Assembly: GCA_012026715.1 (NCBI GenBank) | Contig: VEPB01000538.1 | Location: forward strand, 1-5,539 | DNA from: Methylococcaceae bacterium | GTDB taxonomy: Bacteria > Pseudomonadota > Gammaproteobacteria > Methylococcales > Methylococcaceae | DNA length: 5,539 nucleotides | Direction: 5' to 3' | Shown: positions 1-5,539 of the stretch, piece after piece | Numbering within the stretch: position 1 is the first letter of the stretch | How the letters are laid out: each line of letters starts with the position of its first letter | Position numbers and translations under genes: made by a program | The notes under the pieces: model-generated | Told to the model about the DNA's origin: nothing | The model's database searches: none | The model's input: only the letters and a program-made list of their open reading frames with translations

Positions 1-1
1 A

Positions 2-34
2 GACTGCGGCGACGGGGTTTTCCGAGGGGAATAG
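2..34 (+). CDS. Possible C-terminal tail of an upstream gene (partial)
   Basis: The frame starting at position 2 is open from the window edge and ends at a TAG at 32-34, one base before the ATG of the DUF3124 gene. It would encode a tail reading DCGDGVFRGE. Such tight spacing is common inside operons, and an RND adaptor (membrane fusion protein) gene would be a natural neighbour of the permease downstream. Ten codons cannot identify a protein, and an open frame this short is expected by chance. The two other forward frames are also open here. This is a weak lead only. Confidence 0.2.
   Translation, partial: DCGDGVFRGE
24..30 (+). promoter_or_regulatory. Ribosome binding site of the DUF3124 gene
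   Basis: The purine-rich GAGGGGA at 24-30 ends five bases before the ATG at 36 and is a good Shine-Dalgarno match. The reading frame of the gene stays open back to the window edge, so this site helps fix the start. It places M1 directly before a typical signal peptide. Confidence 0.6.
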
Positions 35-35
35 G

Positions 36-524
36 ATGGGGCCGGTCACCGTTTTCCGCTGTTCGGTTTTCGTGGCCGCGATTGGGCTGCTCCTCTTGAC
101 TGTCTGTCCGCCGGTCGGGGCCGATGAAACCCGGCTTCGGGGCCAACTGCTTTACCTGCCGGTGTATTCGGAAGTGCCGTTTGGCGACCGGGGGCTGAGC
201 ATCAACCTGTCGGCGACCGTGACCATCCGCAACACCAACGTCGCTGCGCCCATCACGATCAAGCGGGCCGATTACTTCGGCGCGAGCGGCGTCCTGATCC
301 GGTCCTATCTGAAACAGCCGGAAGTGATCCGGCCCATGGCTTCGGTCAACCATGTCGTCAACGAGTCCGACCGCAGCGGCGGCAGCAGCGCCAGCTTCCT
401 GCTGGAATGGCAGAGCGATGTACCGGTCACGCCGCCGGTGGTGGAAGCGATCATGGTCAACCTGACCTACAACACCGGTTTTGCCTTCAGCAGCCAGGCC
501 CGGGTGCTCGAACAGCGCCCCTGA
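36..524 (+). CDS. Secreted DUF3124 family protein, function unknown
   Basis: A 162-residue protein with a Sec signal peptide: a short N-terminus with R8, a hydrophobic core at about 11-23, and a probable signal peptidase I site after VGA (A29/D30). The mature part of about 133 residues matches the DUF3124 pattern as I remember it. It has LYLPVYS at 39-45, TIRNT at 63-67, the glycine/serine-rich block ESDRSGGSSASF at 110-121 leading into LLEW, VVEAIM at 135-140, and NTGFAFSSQAR at 146-156. The family is expected to be a small all-beta domain; no catalytic residues stand out and no function is known to me. The cysteine at 24 follows LTV, which is a poor lipobox, so a soluble periplasmic protein is more likely than a lipoprotein. 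It ends 44 bases before the RND permease on the same strand, so co-transcription is likely. An accessory role in efflux or envelope stress is inference only. Confidence 0.85.
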   Translation: MGPVTVFRCSVFVAAIGLLLLTVCPPVGADETRLRGQLLYLPVYSEVPFGDRGLSINLSATVTIRNTNVAAPITIKRADYFGASGVLIRSYLKQPEVIRPMASVNHVVNESDRSGGSSASFLLEWQSDVPVTPPVVEAIMVNLTYNTGFAFSSQARVLEQRP

Positions 525-568
525 TTGGACTCTCGCCACAACGATCTACGGATAGCCTTCCTTCTTCC

Positions 569-3500
569 ATGAAATTCACCGACTTGTTCATCCGCCGGCC
601 GGTATTGGCGACGGTGGTCAGCCTGACCTTGCTGGTGCTCGGTCTGCGTTCCCTGGCGACGCTGCCGGTCCTGCAATATCCGCGCACCGAGAATGCGGTG
701 GTGACCGTCACCACCACCTATTACGGCGCCGATCCGGAATTGATCGCCGGCTTCATCACCACCCCGCTGGAGGCCGCTATCGCCCAGGCCAACGGCATCG
801 ACTACATGACCTCCAGCAGCCGCAGCGGGGTCAGCACCATCACCGTCAACCTCCGCCTCAATTTCGACGCGGACAAGGCGCTGACCGAAATCAACGCCAA
901 GGTCAGCGCGGTGCTCAACCAGTTGCCGCCGGAGGCGCAGCGGCCGGTGATGACCGTGCAGGTGGGCCAGACCATCGACGCCATGTACATCGGCTTTTCC
1001 AGCGAAGTCTTGCCGTCCAACAGCATCACCGATTACCTGATCCGGGTGGTGCAGCCCCGGCTGCAGGCGGTGGAAGGCGTGCAGACCGCCGAGCTGATCG
1101 GCAGCAAGTATTTCGCCCTGCGGGCCTGGCTCGACCCGGACAAGCTGGCCGCCTACGGCCTCACCGCCAGCGACGTGCGCAACGCTTTGGCCGCCAACGA
1201 CTACCTGGCTGGCCTCGGCACCACCAAGGGGCAGATGGTGCAGGTCAACCTGACCGCCTCCACCAGCCTGCATTCGGTGGAGGAGTTCCGCGAACTGGTG
1301 GTGAAGCAGCAGGACGGCGCCATCGTGCGCCTCAAGGACGTCGCGGCCGTCAGCCTGGGGGCGGACGACTACGAAACCCAGGTGGGCTTCGACGGCAACA
1401 AGGCCGTCTACATCGGCATCCAGATCGCGCCGGGCGCCAATCTGCTGGACGTCATCGACCGGGTGCGGACGGTGTTCCCCGACATCAAGGCGCAGCTGCC
1501 ACAAGGCATCGACGGCGCCATCGTGTACGACTCCACCAAGTTCGTGAACAGTTCCATCGACGAGGTGGTGCACACCCTGGCCGAAGCCCTGGCCATCGTC
1601 ACCCTGGTGGTGTTCGCCTTTCTCGGCTCGCCCCGTTCGGTGCTGATTCCGGTGGTGGCGATCCCGCTGTCGCTGGTGGGCACCTTCACCCTCATGCTGG
1701 CCTTCGGCTTCTCGGTCAACCTGCTGACCCTGCTGGCGCTGGTGCTGGCCATCGGCCTGGTGGTGGACGACGCCATCATCGTGGTGGAAAACGTCAACCG
1801 CCATCTGGAGGACGGCATGCAGCCGGTGGTCGCCGCCTGCCGCGCCGCCCGCGAACTGGCCGGTCCCATCATCGCCATGACCATCGTGCTGGTGGCGGTG
1901 TATGTGCCCATCGGTTTTCAGAGCGGTCTGACCGGCGCCTTGTTCACCGAATTCGCCTTCACCCTGGTGGGGGCGGTGACGGTCTCCGCCGTGGTGGCCC
2001 TGACCCTGTCGCCGATGATGTGTTCCAAGCTGCTCAAGCCCCATCACCGCGACCGCAGCGGCTGGGAAGAACGGCTGGTGGAGGCGATCGACCGGGTGTT
2101 CGAGCGGCTGCTGGGGGTGTATCGCCGCATGCTGCACGATACCCTCGACCATCTGCCGGTGACCGCGGTATTCGCCGCCATCGTGCTGGGTGCCATCTAC
2201 TTCCTCTATGCCGGCACCACCGCGGAGCTGGCGCCCCAGGAAGACCAAGGGGTGATCATTACCCTCTCCACGGCGGCGCCGGATTCCACCCTGCAACAAC
2301 GCCAACTGTATTCCCGCAGGGTGTTCGAAATTTTCGGGACCCACGCCGAGACCGACCACGTGTTCCAGTTGGATATCCCCGGCCAGTCCATCGCCGGCCT
2401 GGTGCTGAAACCCTGGGATCGGCGCGACCAGACGTCCCACCAGCTGCTGCCTGTGGTTCAGCAGGAGCTCAACGGCGTCGCCGGCCTCAAGGTCGCCGCG
2501 TTCCAGCCCCCGCCCCTGCCGGGCAGCCGCGGCCTGCCGGTGCAGTTCGTGCTGGGCACCACCGAGCCGTTCGAGCGGCTCAACGAGGTGGCCCAGGCCT
2601 TTGCCGGCGAGGCGCTGAAGAGCGGCCTGTTCATGTTTCTGGACAACGACCTGAAGATCGACCAGCCCCAGGCACGGGTGGAAATCGACCGCGACAAGGC
2701 GGCCCTGATGGGGCTCAACATGCAGGACGTGGGCGGCGCCCTGGCATCCATGCTGGGGGGCGGCTACGTCAACTACTTCAGCCTGTCGGGCCGGTCCTAC
2801 AAGGTCATTCCCCAGGTGATGCAACGCTACCGCCTCAATCCCGACCAGCTCGGCCGCTACTACCTGCGGGCCGGCGACGGCAATTCGGTGCCGGTTTCCA
2901 CCGTGGCGCGCATTCGCACCGAGACCGTGCCGCAGTCCCTCAACCACTTCCAGCAGCTCAACGCCGCGACCATCTCCGGCGTGCCCTTCCCCGGCGTGTC
3001 GGAGGGGGACGCCCTGGCGGTTCTCAAGGACCTGGCCGCCCGCAGCCTGCCGACCGGCTACAGCGTGGATTTCGGCGGCCAATCGCGCCAGTTGGTCCAG
3101 GAATCCAGCGGCTTCCTCACCACCTTCGCCTTCGCCCTGATCATCATCTTCCTGGCCCTGGCCGCCCAGTTCGAGAGCTTCCGCGATCCCTTCATCATCC
3201 TGGTGTCGGTGCCCATGTCCATCGCCGGCGCCCTGGTTTTCATCGGCTTAGGGATAGGCGGCGCGACGCTGAACATCTATACCCAGGTGGGCTTGGTCAC
3301 CCTGATGGGGCTGATCAGCAAGCACGGCATCCTCATCGTCGAATTCGCCAACGTGCTGCAACAGCAGGGCAAGACCAAGCGGGAAGCGGTGGAAGCCGCC
3401 GCCGCCATCCGCCTGCGCCCCATCCTCATGACCACCGCCGCCATGGTGCTGGGCGTTGCGCCGCTGATCCTGGCCAGCGGCGCCGGGGCGGTGTCGCGCT

Positions 3501-3649
3501 TCAACATGGGCCTGGTGATCGCCTCCGGCATCGCCATCGGCACCGTCTTCACCCTGTTCGTGGTGCCGGCGGTCTACCTGATGCTGGCGCAGGACCACGC
3601 CACCGCGCCGGAAAAGGAACCCTTGCCGGAGTTCCTGACGGGGGAGTGA
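569..3649 (+). CDS. RND (HAE1) efflux pump inner-membrane permease
   Basis: A 1026-residue proton-driven antiporter of the AcrB/MexK type, full length for the family. It would form the inner-membrane trimer of a tripartite pump exporting drugs or other amphiphiles through an adaptor and a TolC-like channel. The layout is duplicated: TM1 at about 12-30, periplasmic porter/docking domains to about 330, TM2-TM6 at about 335-490, TM7 at about 530-548, a second periplasmic half to about 845, and TM8-TM12 at about 848-1005. The proton relay is intact: D400 and D401 in TM4, K918 in TM10, and R948 and T955 matching AcrB R971 and T978. The start at 569 gives the family N-terminus MKFTDLFIRRPV; the frame is open for 54 codons further upstream, but those overlap the DUF3124 gene and encode unrelated sequence. 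No strong Shine-Dalgarno precedes the ATG, so translation may depend partly on the upstream gene. It most resembles MexK-like permeases; substrate not assignable. No adaptor gene is in the window. Confidence 0.96.
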   Translation: MKFTDLFIRRPVLATVVSLTLLVLGLRSLATLPVLQYPRTENAVVTVTTTYYGADPELIAGFITTPLEAAIAQANGIDYMTSSSRSGVSTITVNLRLNFDADKALTEINAKVSAVLNQLPPEAQRPVMTVQVGQTIDAMYIGFSSEVLPSNSITDYLIRVVQPRLQAVEGVQTAELIGSKYFALRAWLDPDKLAAYGLTASDVRNALAANDYLAGLGTTKGQMVQVNLTASTSLHSVEEFRELVVKQQDGAIVRLKDVAAVSLGADDYETQVGFDGNKAVYIGIQIAPGANLLDVIDRVRTVFPDIKAQLPQGIDGAIVYDSTKFVNSSIDEVVHTLAEALAIVTLVVFAFLGSPRSVLIPVVAIPLSLVGTFTLMLAFGFSVNLLTLLALVLAIGLVVDDAIIVVENVNRHLEDGMQPVVAACRAARELAGPIIAMTIVLVAVYVPIGFQSGLTGALFTEFAFTLVGAVTVSAVVALTLSPMMCSKLLKPHHRDRSGWEERLVEAIDRVFERLLGVYRRMLHDTLDHLPVTAVFAAIVLGAIYFLYAGTTAELAPQEDQGVIITLSTAAPDSTLQQRQLYSRRVFEIFGTHAETDHVFQLDIPGQSIAGLVLKPWDRRDQTSHQLLPVVQQELNGVAGLKVAAFQPPPLPGSRGLPVQFVLGTTEPFERLNEVAQAFAGEALKSGLFMFLDNDLKIDQPQARVEIDRDKAALMGLNMQDVGGALASMLGGGYVNYFSLSGRSYKVIPQVMQRYRLNPDQLGRYYLRAGDGNSVPVSTVARIRTETVPQSLNHFQQLNAATISGVPFPGVSEGDALAVLKDLAARSLPTGYSVDFGGQSRQLVQESSGFLTTFAFALIIIFLALAAQFESFRDPFIILVSVPMSIAGALVFIGLGIGGATLNIYTQVGLVTLMGLISKHGILIVEFANVLQQQGKTKREAVEAAAAIRLRPILMTTAAMVLGVAPLILASGAGAVSRFNMGLVIASGIAIGTVFTLFVVPAVYLMLAQDHATAPEKEPLPEFLTGE

Positions 3650-3662
3650 GGGGGCGACTCCC
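3642..3662 (+). other. Short hairpin across the permease stop codon
   Basis: GGGAGT (3642-3647) pairs with ACTCCC (3657-3662) across a nine-base loop, and the stem ends on the first base of the TGA stop. No T-run follows, so it is not a standard intrinsic terminator. A six-base stem in GC-rich DNA can occur by chance. Confidence 0.3.
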
Positions 3663-3667
3663 AGAAT

Positions 3668-3698
3668 GTAGATTGGGTTAGCGCAGCGTAACCCAACA
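3668..3698 (+). repeat. REP-like element 1 (GTAG head plus palindrome)
   Basis: The tetranucleotide GTAG (3668-3671) is followed by TTGGGTTA (3673-3680), an eight-base loop, and TAACCCAA (3689-3696), a perfect 8-bp stem. A GTAG-type head next to the foot of a palindrome is the hallmark of REP elements mobilised by RAYT (IS200-like, REP-associated) transposases. I recognise this core as a sequence widely dispersed between genes in Gammaproteobacteria; that is recall, not a search. It lies just after the permease stop in a convergent gap, a usual REP site, where it may protect the 3' end of the permease transcript or affect termination. No transposase is in the window. Confidence 0.7.
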
Positions 3699-3714
3699 GA
3701 ATCCAAATGTTGGG
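3692..3714 (+). repeat. Alternative inverted repeat overlapping REP-like element 1
   Basis: CCCAACA (3692-3698) and TGTTGGG (3708-3714) form a perfect 7-bp stem with a nine-base loop. The left arm is also the right arm of the 3673-3696 palindrome, so the two hairpins exclude each other. The right arm may be what remains of an inverted second REP copy, since the bases after 3714 no longer match the element. Confidence 0.45.
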
Positions 3715-3731
3715 CTTGATTGCATTCCTGC

Positions 3732-3765
3732 GTAGGGTGGGCAAACGGCTTTTGGTTTGCCCACC
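3732..3765 (+). repeat. REP-like element 2 (GTAG head plus 11-bp palindrome)
   Basis: GTAG (3732-3735) is directly followed by GGTGGGCAAAC (3736-3746), an eight-base loop (3747-3754) and GTTTGCCCACC (3755-3765), a perfect 11-bp stem. It has the same head and the same orientation as the element at 3668 but a different stem sequence, which suggests a second REP class. The GGTGGGCA...TGCCCACC theme is one I recognise as common intergenic repeat material in GC-rich Gammaproteobacteria. No T-run follows either side of the stem, so it is a poor intrinsic terminator. Confidence 0.7.
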
Positions 3766-3768
3766 GGC

Positions 3769-3796
3769 GGTGGTCGGCAGACAGAGCCTGCCCACC
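3769..3796 (+). repeat. Decayed palindrome, probable degenerate REP copy
   Basis: GGTG (3769-3772) can pair with CACC (3793-3796), and GGCAG (3776-3780) with CTGCC (3788-3792), leaving three unpaired bases on the left side and a seven-base loop. The outer GGTGG and the CTGCCCACC end resemble the stem of REP-like element 2, so this may be a worn copy of that class. It lacks a GTAG head. Confidence 0.35.
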
Positions 3797-3802
3797 TGGA
3801 GC

Positions 3803-3830
3803 AGCCCTTTCGGGCTTCGCCGATTTCGGC
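3803..3830 (-). terminator. Tandem hairpins directly after the ybiT stop, possible 3' end signal
   Basis: On the minus strand the TAG stop of ybiT is followed at once by a hairpin from GCCG/CGGC (3827-3830 with 3819-3822, four-base loop). Two bases later comes AGCCC-GAAA-GGGCT (3816 to 3803). The second has a GNRA-type GAAA loop, which makes a short stem unusually stable in RNA. No U-run follows, so this is not a classical Rho-independent terminator; it could mark a processed 3' end or simply be structured sequence. Confidence 0.35.
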
Positions 3831-5423
3831 CTACTCCACCCCCTGGCTCTGCAAGTACTCGTCGTAGTTGCCGCTGTAGTTGACCACTCCCTGGGGAGAC
3901 AGCTCGATGATGCGGGTCGCCAGGGAAGTGACGAACTCGCGGTCGTGGCTGACGAAGATCAGCGTGCCGGGATAGTTTTCCAGGGCGGTATTGAGCGACT
4001 CGATCGATTCCATGTCGAGATGGTTGGTGGGTTCGTCCAGCACCAGGATATTGGGTTGCTGCAGCATCAGCTTGCCGAACAGCATGCGTCCCTGTTCGCC
4101 GCCCGACAGCACTTTCACGGACTTCTTGATTTCGTCGTGGGAGAACAGCAGCCGGCCCAGGGTGGCGCGCACCGCCTGTTCGTCGTCGCCGGGGCGCTTC
4201 CACTGGGCCATCCAGTCGAACAGGCTCAGGTCCTCGGCAAAGTCGGCGGCGTGGTCCTGGGCAAAGTAGCCTAGATTCACGTTCTCCGACCATTTGATGC
4301 TGCCCGCATCCGGCGCCAGATCGCCCACCAGGCAGCGCAGCAGGGTGGACTTGCCGATGCCGTTGGGGCCGATCACGGCCACCCGCTCGCCCACTTCCAG
4401 AATCAGGTCCAGGCCCTGGAACAGCGGCGTCTCGCCGTAGCCCTTGGCCAGGCCTTCCACCTCCAGGGCCAGGCGGAACAGCTTCTTCTCCTGGTTGAAG
4501 CGGATGAACGGATTCACGCGGCTGGACGGCTTGATGTCCTCCAGCTTGATCTTCTCGATCTGGCGGGCGCGGGAGGTCGCCTGCTTGGCCTTGGAAGCGT
4601 TAGCGGAGAACCGGCTCACGAAGCTCTGCAGTTCGGCGATCTGGGCCTTCTTCTTGGCGTTGTCCGCCAACTGGCGCTCGCGCACCTGGGTGGACGCGAT
4701 CATGTAATCGTCGTAATTGCCGGGATAGACGCGTAACTCACCGAAATCCATGTCCGCGACGTGGGTGCAAACACTATTCAGAAAGTGACGGTCGTGGGAA
4801 ATGATGACCATGGTGCTGTCGCGCTCGTTCAGCACGTTCTCCAGCCAGCGGATGGTATTGATGTCCAGGTTGTTGGTGGGTTCGTCCAGCAGCAGGATAT
4901 CGGGATTGGAAAACAGCGCCTGGGCCAGCAGCACGCGCAGCTTCCAGCCCGGGGCCACCGCGCTCATGGGGCCGTTGTGCTGCTCCAAGGGAATCCCCAC
5001 GCCCAGCAGCAGTTCGCCGGCACGGGCCTCCGCCGTGTAACCGTCGTATTCGGCGAACACCGCCTCCAGATGGGCGGCATTCATATAGTCCTCTTCGGAC
5101 GCTTCGGGATTGGCATAGATGGCGTCGCGCTCGGCCATGGCCGTCCACATCTCCCGATGCCCCATCATCACGACATCCAGAACGCGGTTGTCCTCGAAGG
5201 CGAACTGATCCTGGCGCAGTTTTCCGAGGCGCTCGTTCGGGTCCAGCGACACGTTGCCCGCCGTGGGCTCCAGATCGCCGCCCAGGATTTTCATGAAGGT
5301 GGATTTGCCGCAGCCGTTGGCGCCGATCAGGCCGTAGCGGTTGCCCTCGCCGAACTTGACGGAGACGTTTTCAAACAGCGGCTTGGCGCCGAATTGCATG
5401 GTGATGTTGGCAGTGGAAAGCAA
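3831..5423 (-). CDS. ybiT: ABC-F translation factor, YbiT type
   Basis: A 530-residue cytoplasmic ATPase with two ABC domains and no membrane segment, co-linear with E. coli YbiT, also 530 residues, as I recall it. ABC-F proteins bind the ribosomal E site and act on the P-site tRNA and peptidyl-transferase centre to relieve stalled translation; the paralogues in E. coli are EttA, Uup and YheS. Domain 1 has Walker A GANGCGKST (34-42), an arm insertion at about 90-135, Walker B with catalytic glutamate (ILLLDE, E181) and the switch histidine H210. The charged P-site tRNA-interaction linker spans about 245-310 (NAKKKAQIAELQSFVSRFSA is typical of YbiT). Domain 2 has Walker A GPNGIGKST (352-360), signature LSGGEQGR (439-446), Walker B E464 and H493. 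The domain 1 signature is degenerate (VAPGWK at 156-161), as in E. coli YbiT. The start is TTG. Not an evident antibiotic-resistance ABC-F. It converges on the pump genes and is probably functionally unrelated to them. Confidence 0.96.
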   Translation of the reverse strand: MLSTANITMQFGAKPLFENVSVKFGEGNRYGLIGANGCGKSTFMKILGGDLEPTAGNVSLDPNERLGKLRQDQFAFEDNRVLDVVMMGHREMWTAMAERDAIYANPEASEEDYMNAAHLEAVFAEYDGYTAEARAGELLLGVGIPLEQHNGPMSAVAPGWKLRVLLAQALFSNPDILLLDEPTNNLDINTIRWLENVLNERDSTMVIISHDRHFLNSVCTHVADMDFGELRVYPGNYDDYMIASTQVRERQLADNAKKKAQIAELQSFVSRFSANASKAKQATSRARQIEKIKLEDIKPSSRVNPFIRFNQEKKLFRLALEVEGLAKGYGETPLFQGLDLILEVGERVAVIGPNGIGKSTLLRCLVGDLAPDAGSIKWSENVNLGYFAQDHAADFAEDLSLFDWMAQWKRPGDDEQAVRATLGRLLFSHDEIKKSVKVLSGGEQGRMLFGKLMLQQPNILVLDEPTNHLDMESIESLNTALENYPGTLIFVSHDREFVTSLATRIIELSPQGVVNYSGNYDEYLQSQGVE

Positions 5424-5433
5424 GGGTCTATCC
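5421..5433 (-). promoter_or_regulatory. TTG start codon and weak ribosome binding site of ybiT
   Basis: The start codon on the minus strand is TTG (5423-5421), preceded by GGAT (5433-5430) with a six-base gap. TTG is chosen because translation from it matches the E. coli YbiT N-terminus residue for residue in length, up to the MQFG motif. The next in-frame ATG (5399-5397) is codon nine and would remove the first beta strand of the nucleotide-binding domain. No nearer ATG exists upstream. Confidence 0.65.
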
Positions 5434-5483
5434 GGGTCGAATTTGAGTTGATGGAAGTTGGGCCGACGGTTTTGCGATCGAAT

Positions 5484-5524
5484 AAAGCCAACCCCGCAGC
5501 GAACCGTCGCCTGCGGGCGGCTTT
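5484..5524 (-). terminator. Strong hairpin upstream of ybiT, probable terminator
   Basis: AAAGCC (5484-5489) pairs with GGCTTT (5519-5524), and CCCGCA (5493-5498) pairs with TGCGGG (5512-5517). At the tip, GCGA (5499-5502) can pair with TCGC (5507-5510) around a four-base loop. Read on the minus strand, the stem ends in GGCTTTATT, a short broken U-run, so it most resembles a terminator for a minus-strand gene beyond the right edge. On the plus strand the stem ends in GGCTTTG, a poorer tail. It ends 60 bases before the ybiT start, so if transcription begins further upstream it would sit in the ybiT leader. Confidence 0.55.
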
Positions 5525-5539
5525 GTCGAATGCTGGGGG

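Noticed and set aside
99..107. Lipoprotein signal (cysteine 24) in the DUF3124 protein
   Set aside because: The residues before the cysteine are LTV, and valine at -1 is a poor lipobox; a signal peptidase I site after VGA at 27-29 fits better.
407..568. 54-residue N-terminal extension of the permease
   Set aside because: It would overlap the DUF3124 gene, has no family similarity, and would place unrelated sequence before the conserved N-terminal amphipathic helix and TM1.
467..3082. Very long minus-strand open frame of 871 codons opposite the permease
   Set aside because: Its product is rich in histidine, glycine and glutamine with no recognisable domain, as expected from the antisense of a GC-rich gene with biased third positions. 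The plus-strand frame encodes an intact RND permease.
2020..3681. Plus-strand open frame of 553 codons in another frame of the permease
   Set aside because: The product is low-complexity arginine/proline/glycine/alanine sequence typical of an out-of-frame reading of GC-rich coding DNA; no start context or domain supports it.
3668..3765. CRISPR array or IS terminal repeats
   Set aside because: The two palindromes differ in stem sequence, there is no regular repeat-spacer unit, and no transposase or target-site duplication is visible.
3736..3765. Classical intrinsic terminator for the permease
   Set aside because: The 11-bp stem is strong but is followed by GGCGGTGG rather than a T-run, so it is better read as a REP-like palindrome.
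3720..4274. Plus-strand frame of 184 codons opposite the 3' end of ybiT
   Set aside because: It lies mostly antisense to conserved YbiT motifs, starts inside the palindrome cluster and has no recognisable domain.
3574..4293. Minus-strand frame of 239 codons running through the 3' part of ybiT and the repeat region
   Set aside because: It is an out-of-frame shadow of ybiT that crosses into the REP-like repeats; the in-frame YbiT reading is complete and well supported.
4948..4965. Broken ABC signature in YbiT domain 1 as a sign of inactivation
   Set aside because: The VAPGWK sequence replaces LSGGQ in E. coli YbiT as well, so it is a family trait; both Walker motifs and both catalytic glutamates are intact.

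Overview
The window reads as chromosomal DNA from a GC-rich Gammaproteobacterium. The main evidence is the minus-strand ABC-F protein, which is co-linear over its full 530 residues with E. coli YbiT as I remember it. The RND pump is of the proteobacterial HAE1 type, and the intergenic repeats have the GTAG-plus-palindrome form typical of REP elements. A Methylococcales- or Chromatiales-like source would fit, but the sequence alone does not settle the genus.

Layout: on the plus strand, a small secreted DUF3124 protein (36-524) is followed after 44 bases by a complete 1026-residue RND efflux permease (569-3649). On the minus strand, convergent to these, lies a complete ABC-F ATPase of the YbiT type (5423 down to 3831). 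The 181 bases between the two 3' ends hold a cluster of palindromes. Two are intact REP-like units in the same orientation (3668-3698 and 3732-3765). A third is decayed (3769-3796), and a tandem hairpin pair abuts the ybiT stop codon (3803-3830). The 116 bases upstream of ybiT contain a strong hairpin at 5484-5524, probably the terminator of a minus-strand gene lying beyond the window. I could not call a convincing promoter anywhere.

Function: the permease is the inner-membrane, proton-driven part of a tripartite efflux pump. Its proton-relay residues (D400, D401, K918, R948, T955) are all present. The periplasmic adaptor and outer-membrane channel are not in the window; an adaptor could lie just upstream of position 1. 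The DUF3124 protein would be periplasmic and is probably co-transcribed with the permease, but its role is unknown. YbiT is an unrelated cytoplasmic translation factor; its convergence with the pump does not imply a shared job.

I found no evidence of a new multi-gene system. The points most worth checking are the paired GTAG-headed palindromes with unlike stems, the DUF3124-permease pairing, and the hairpin upstream of the TTG-started ybiT.
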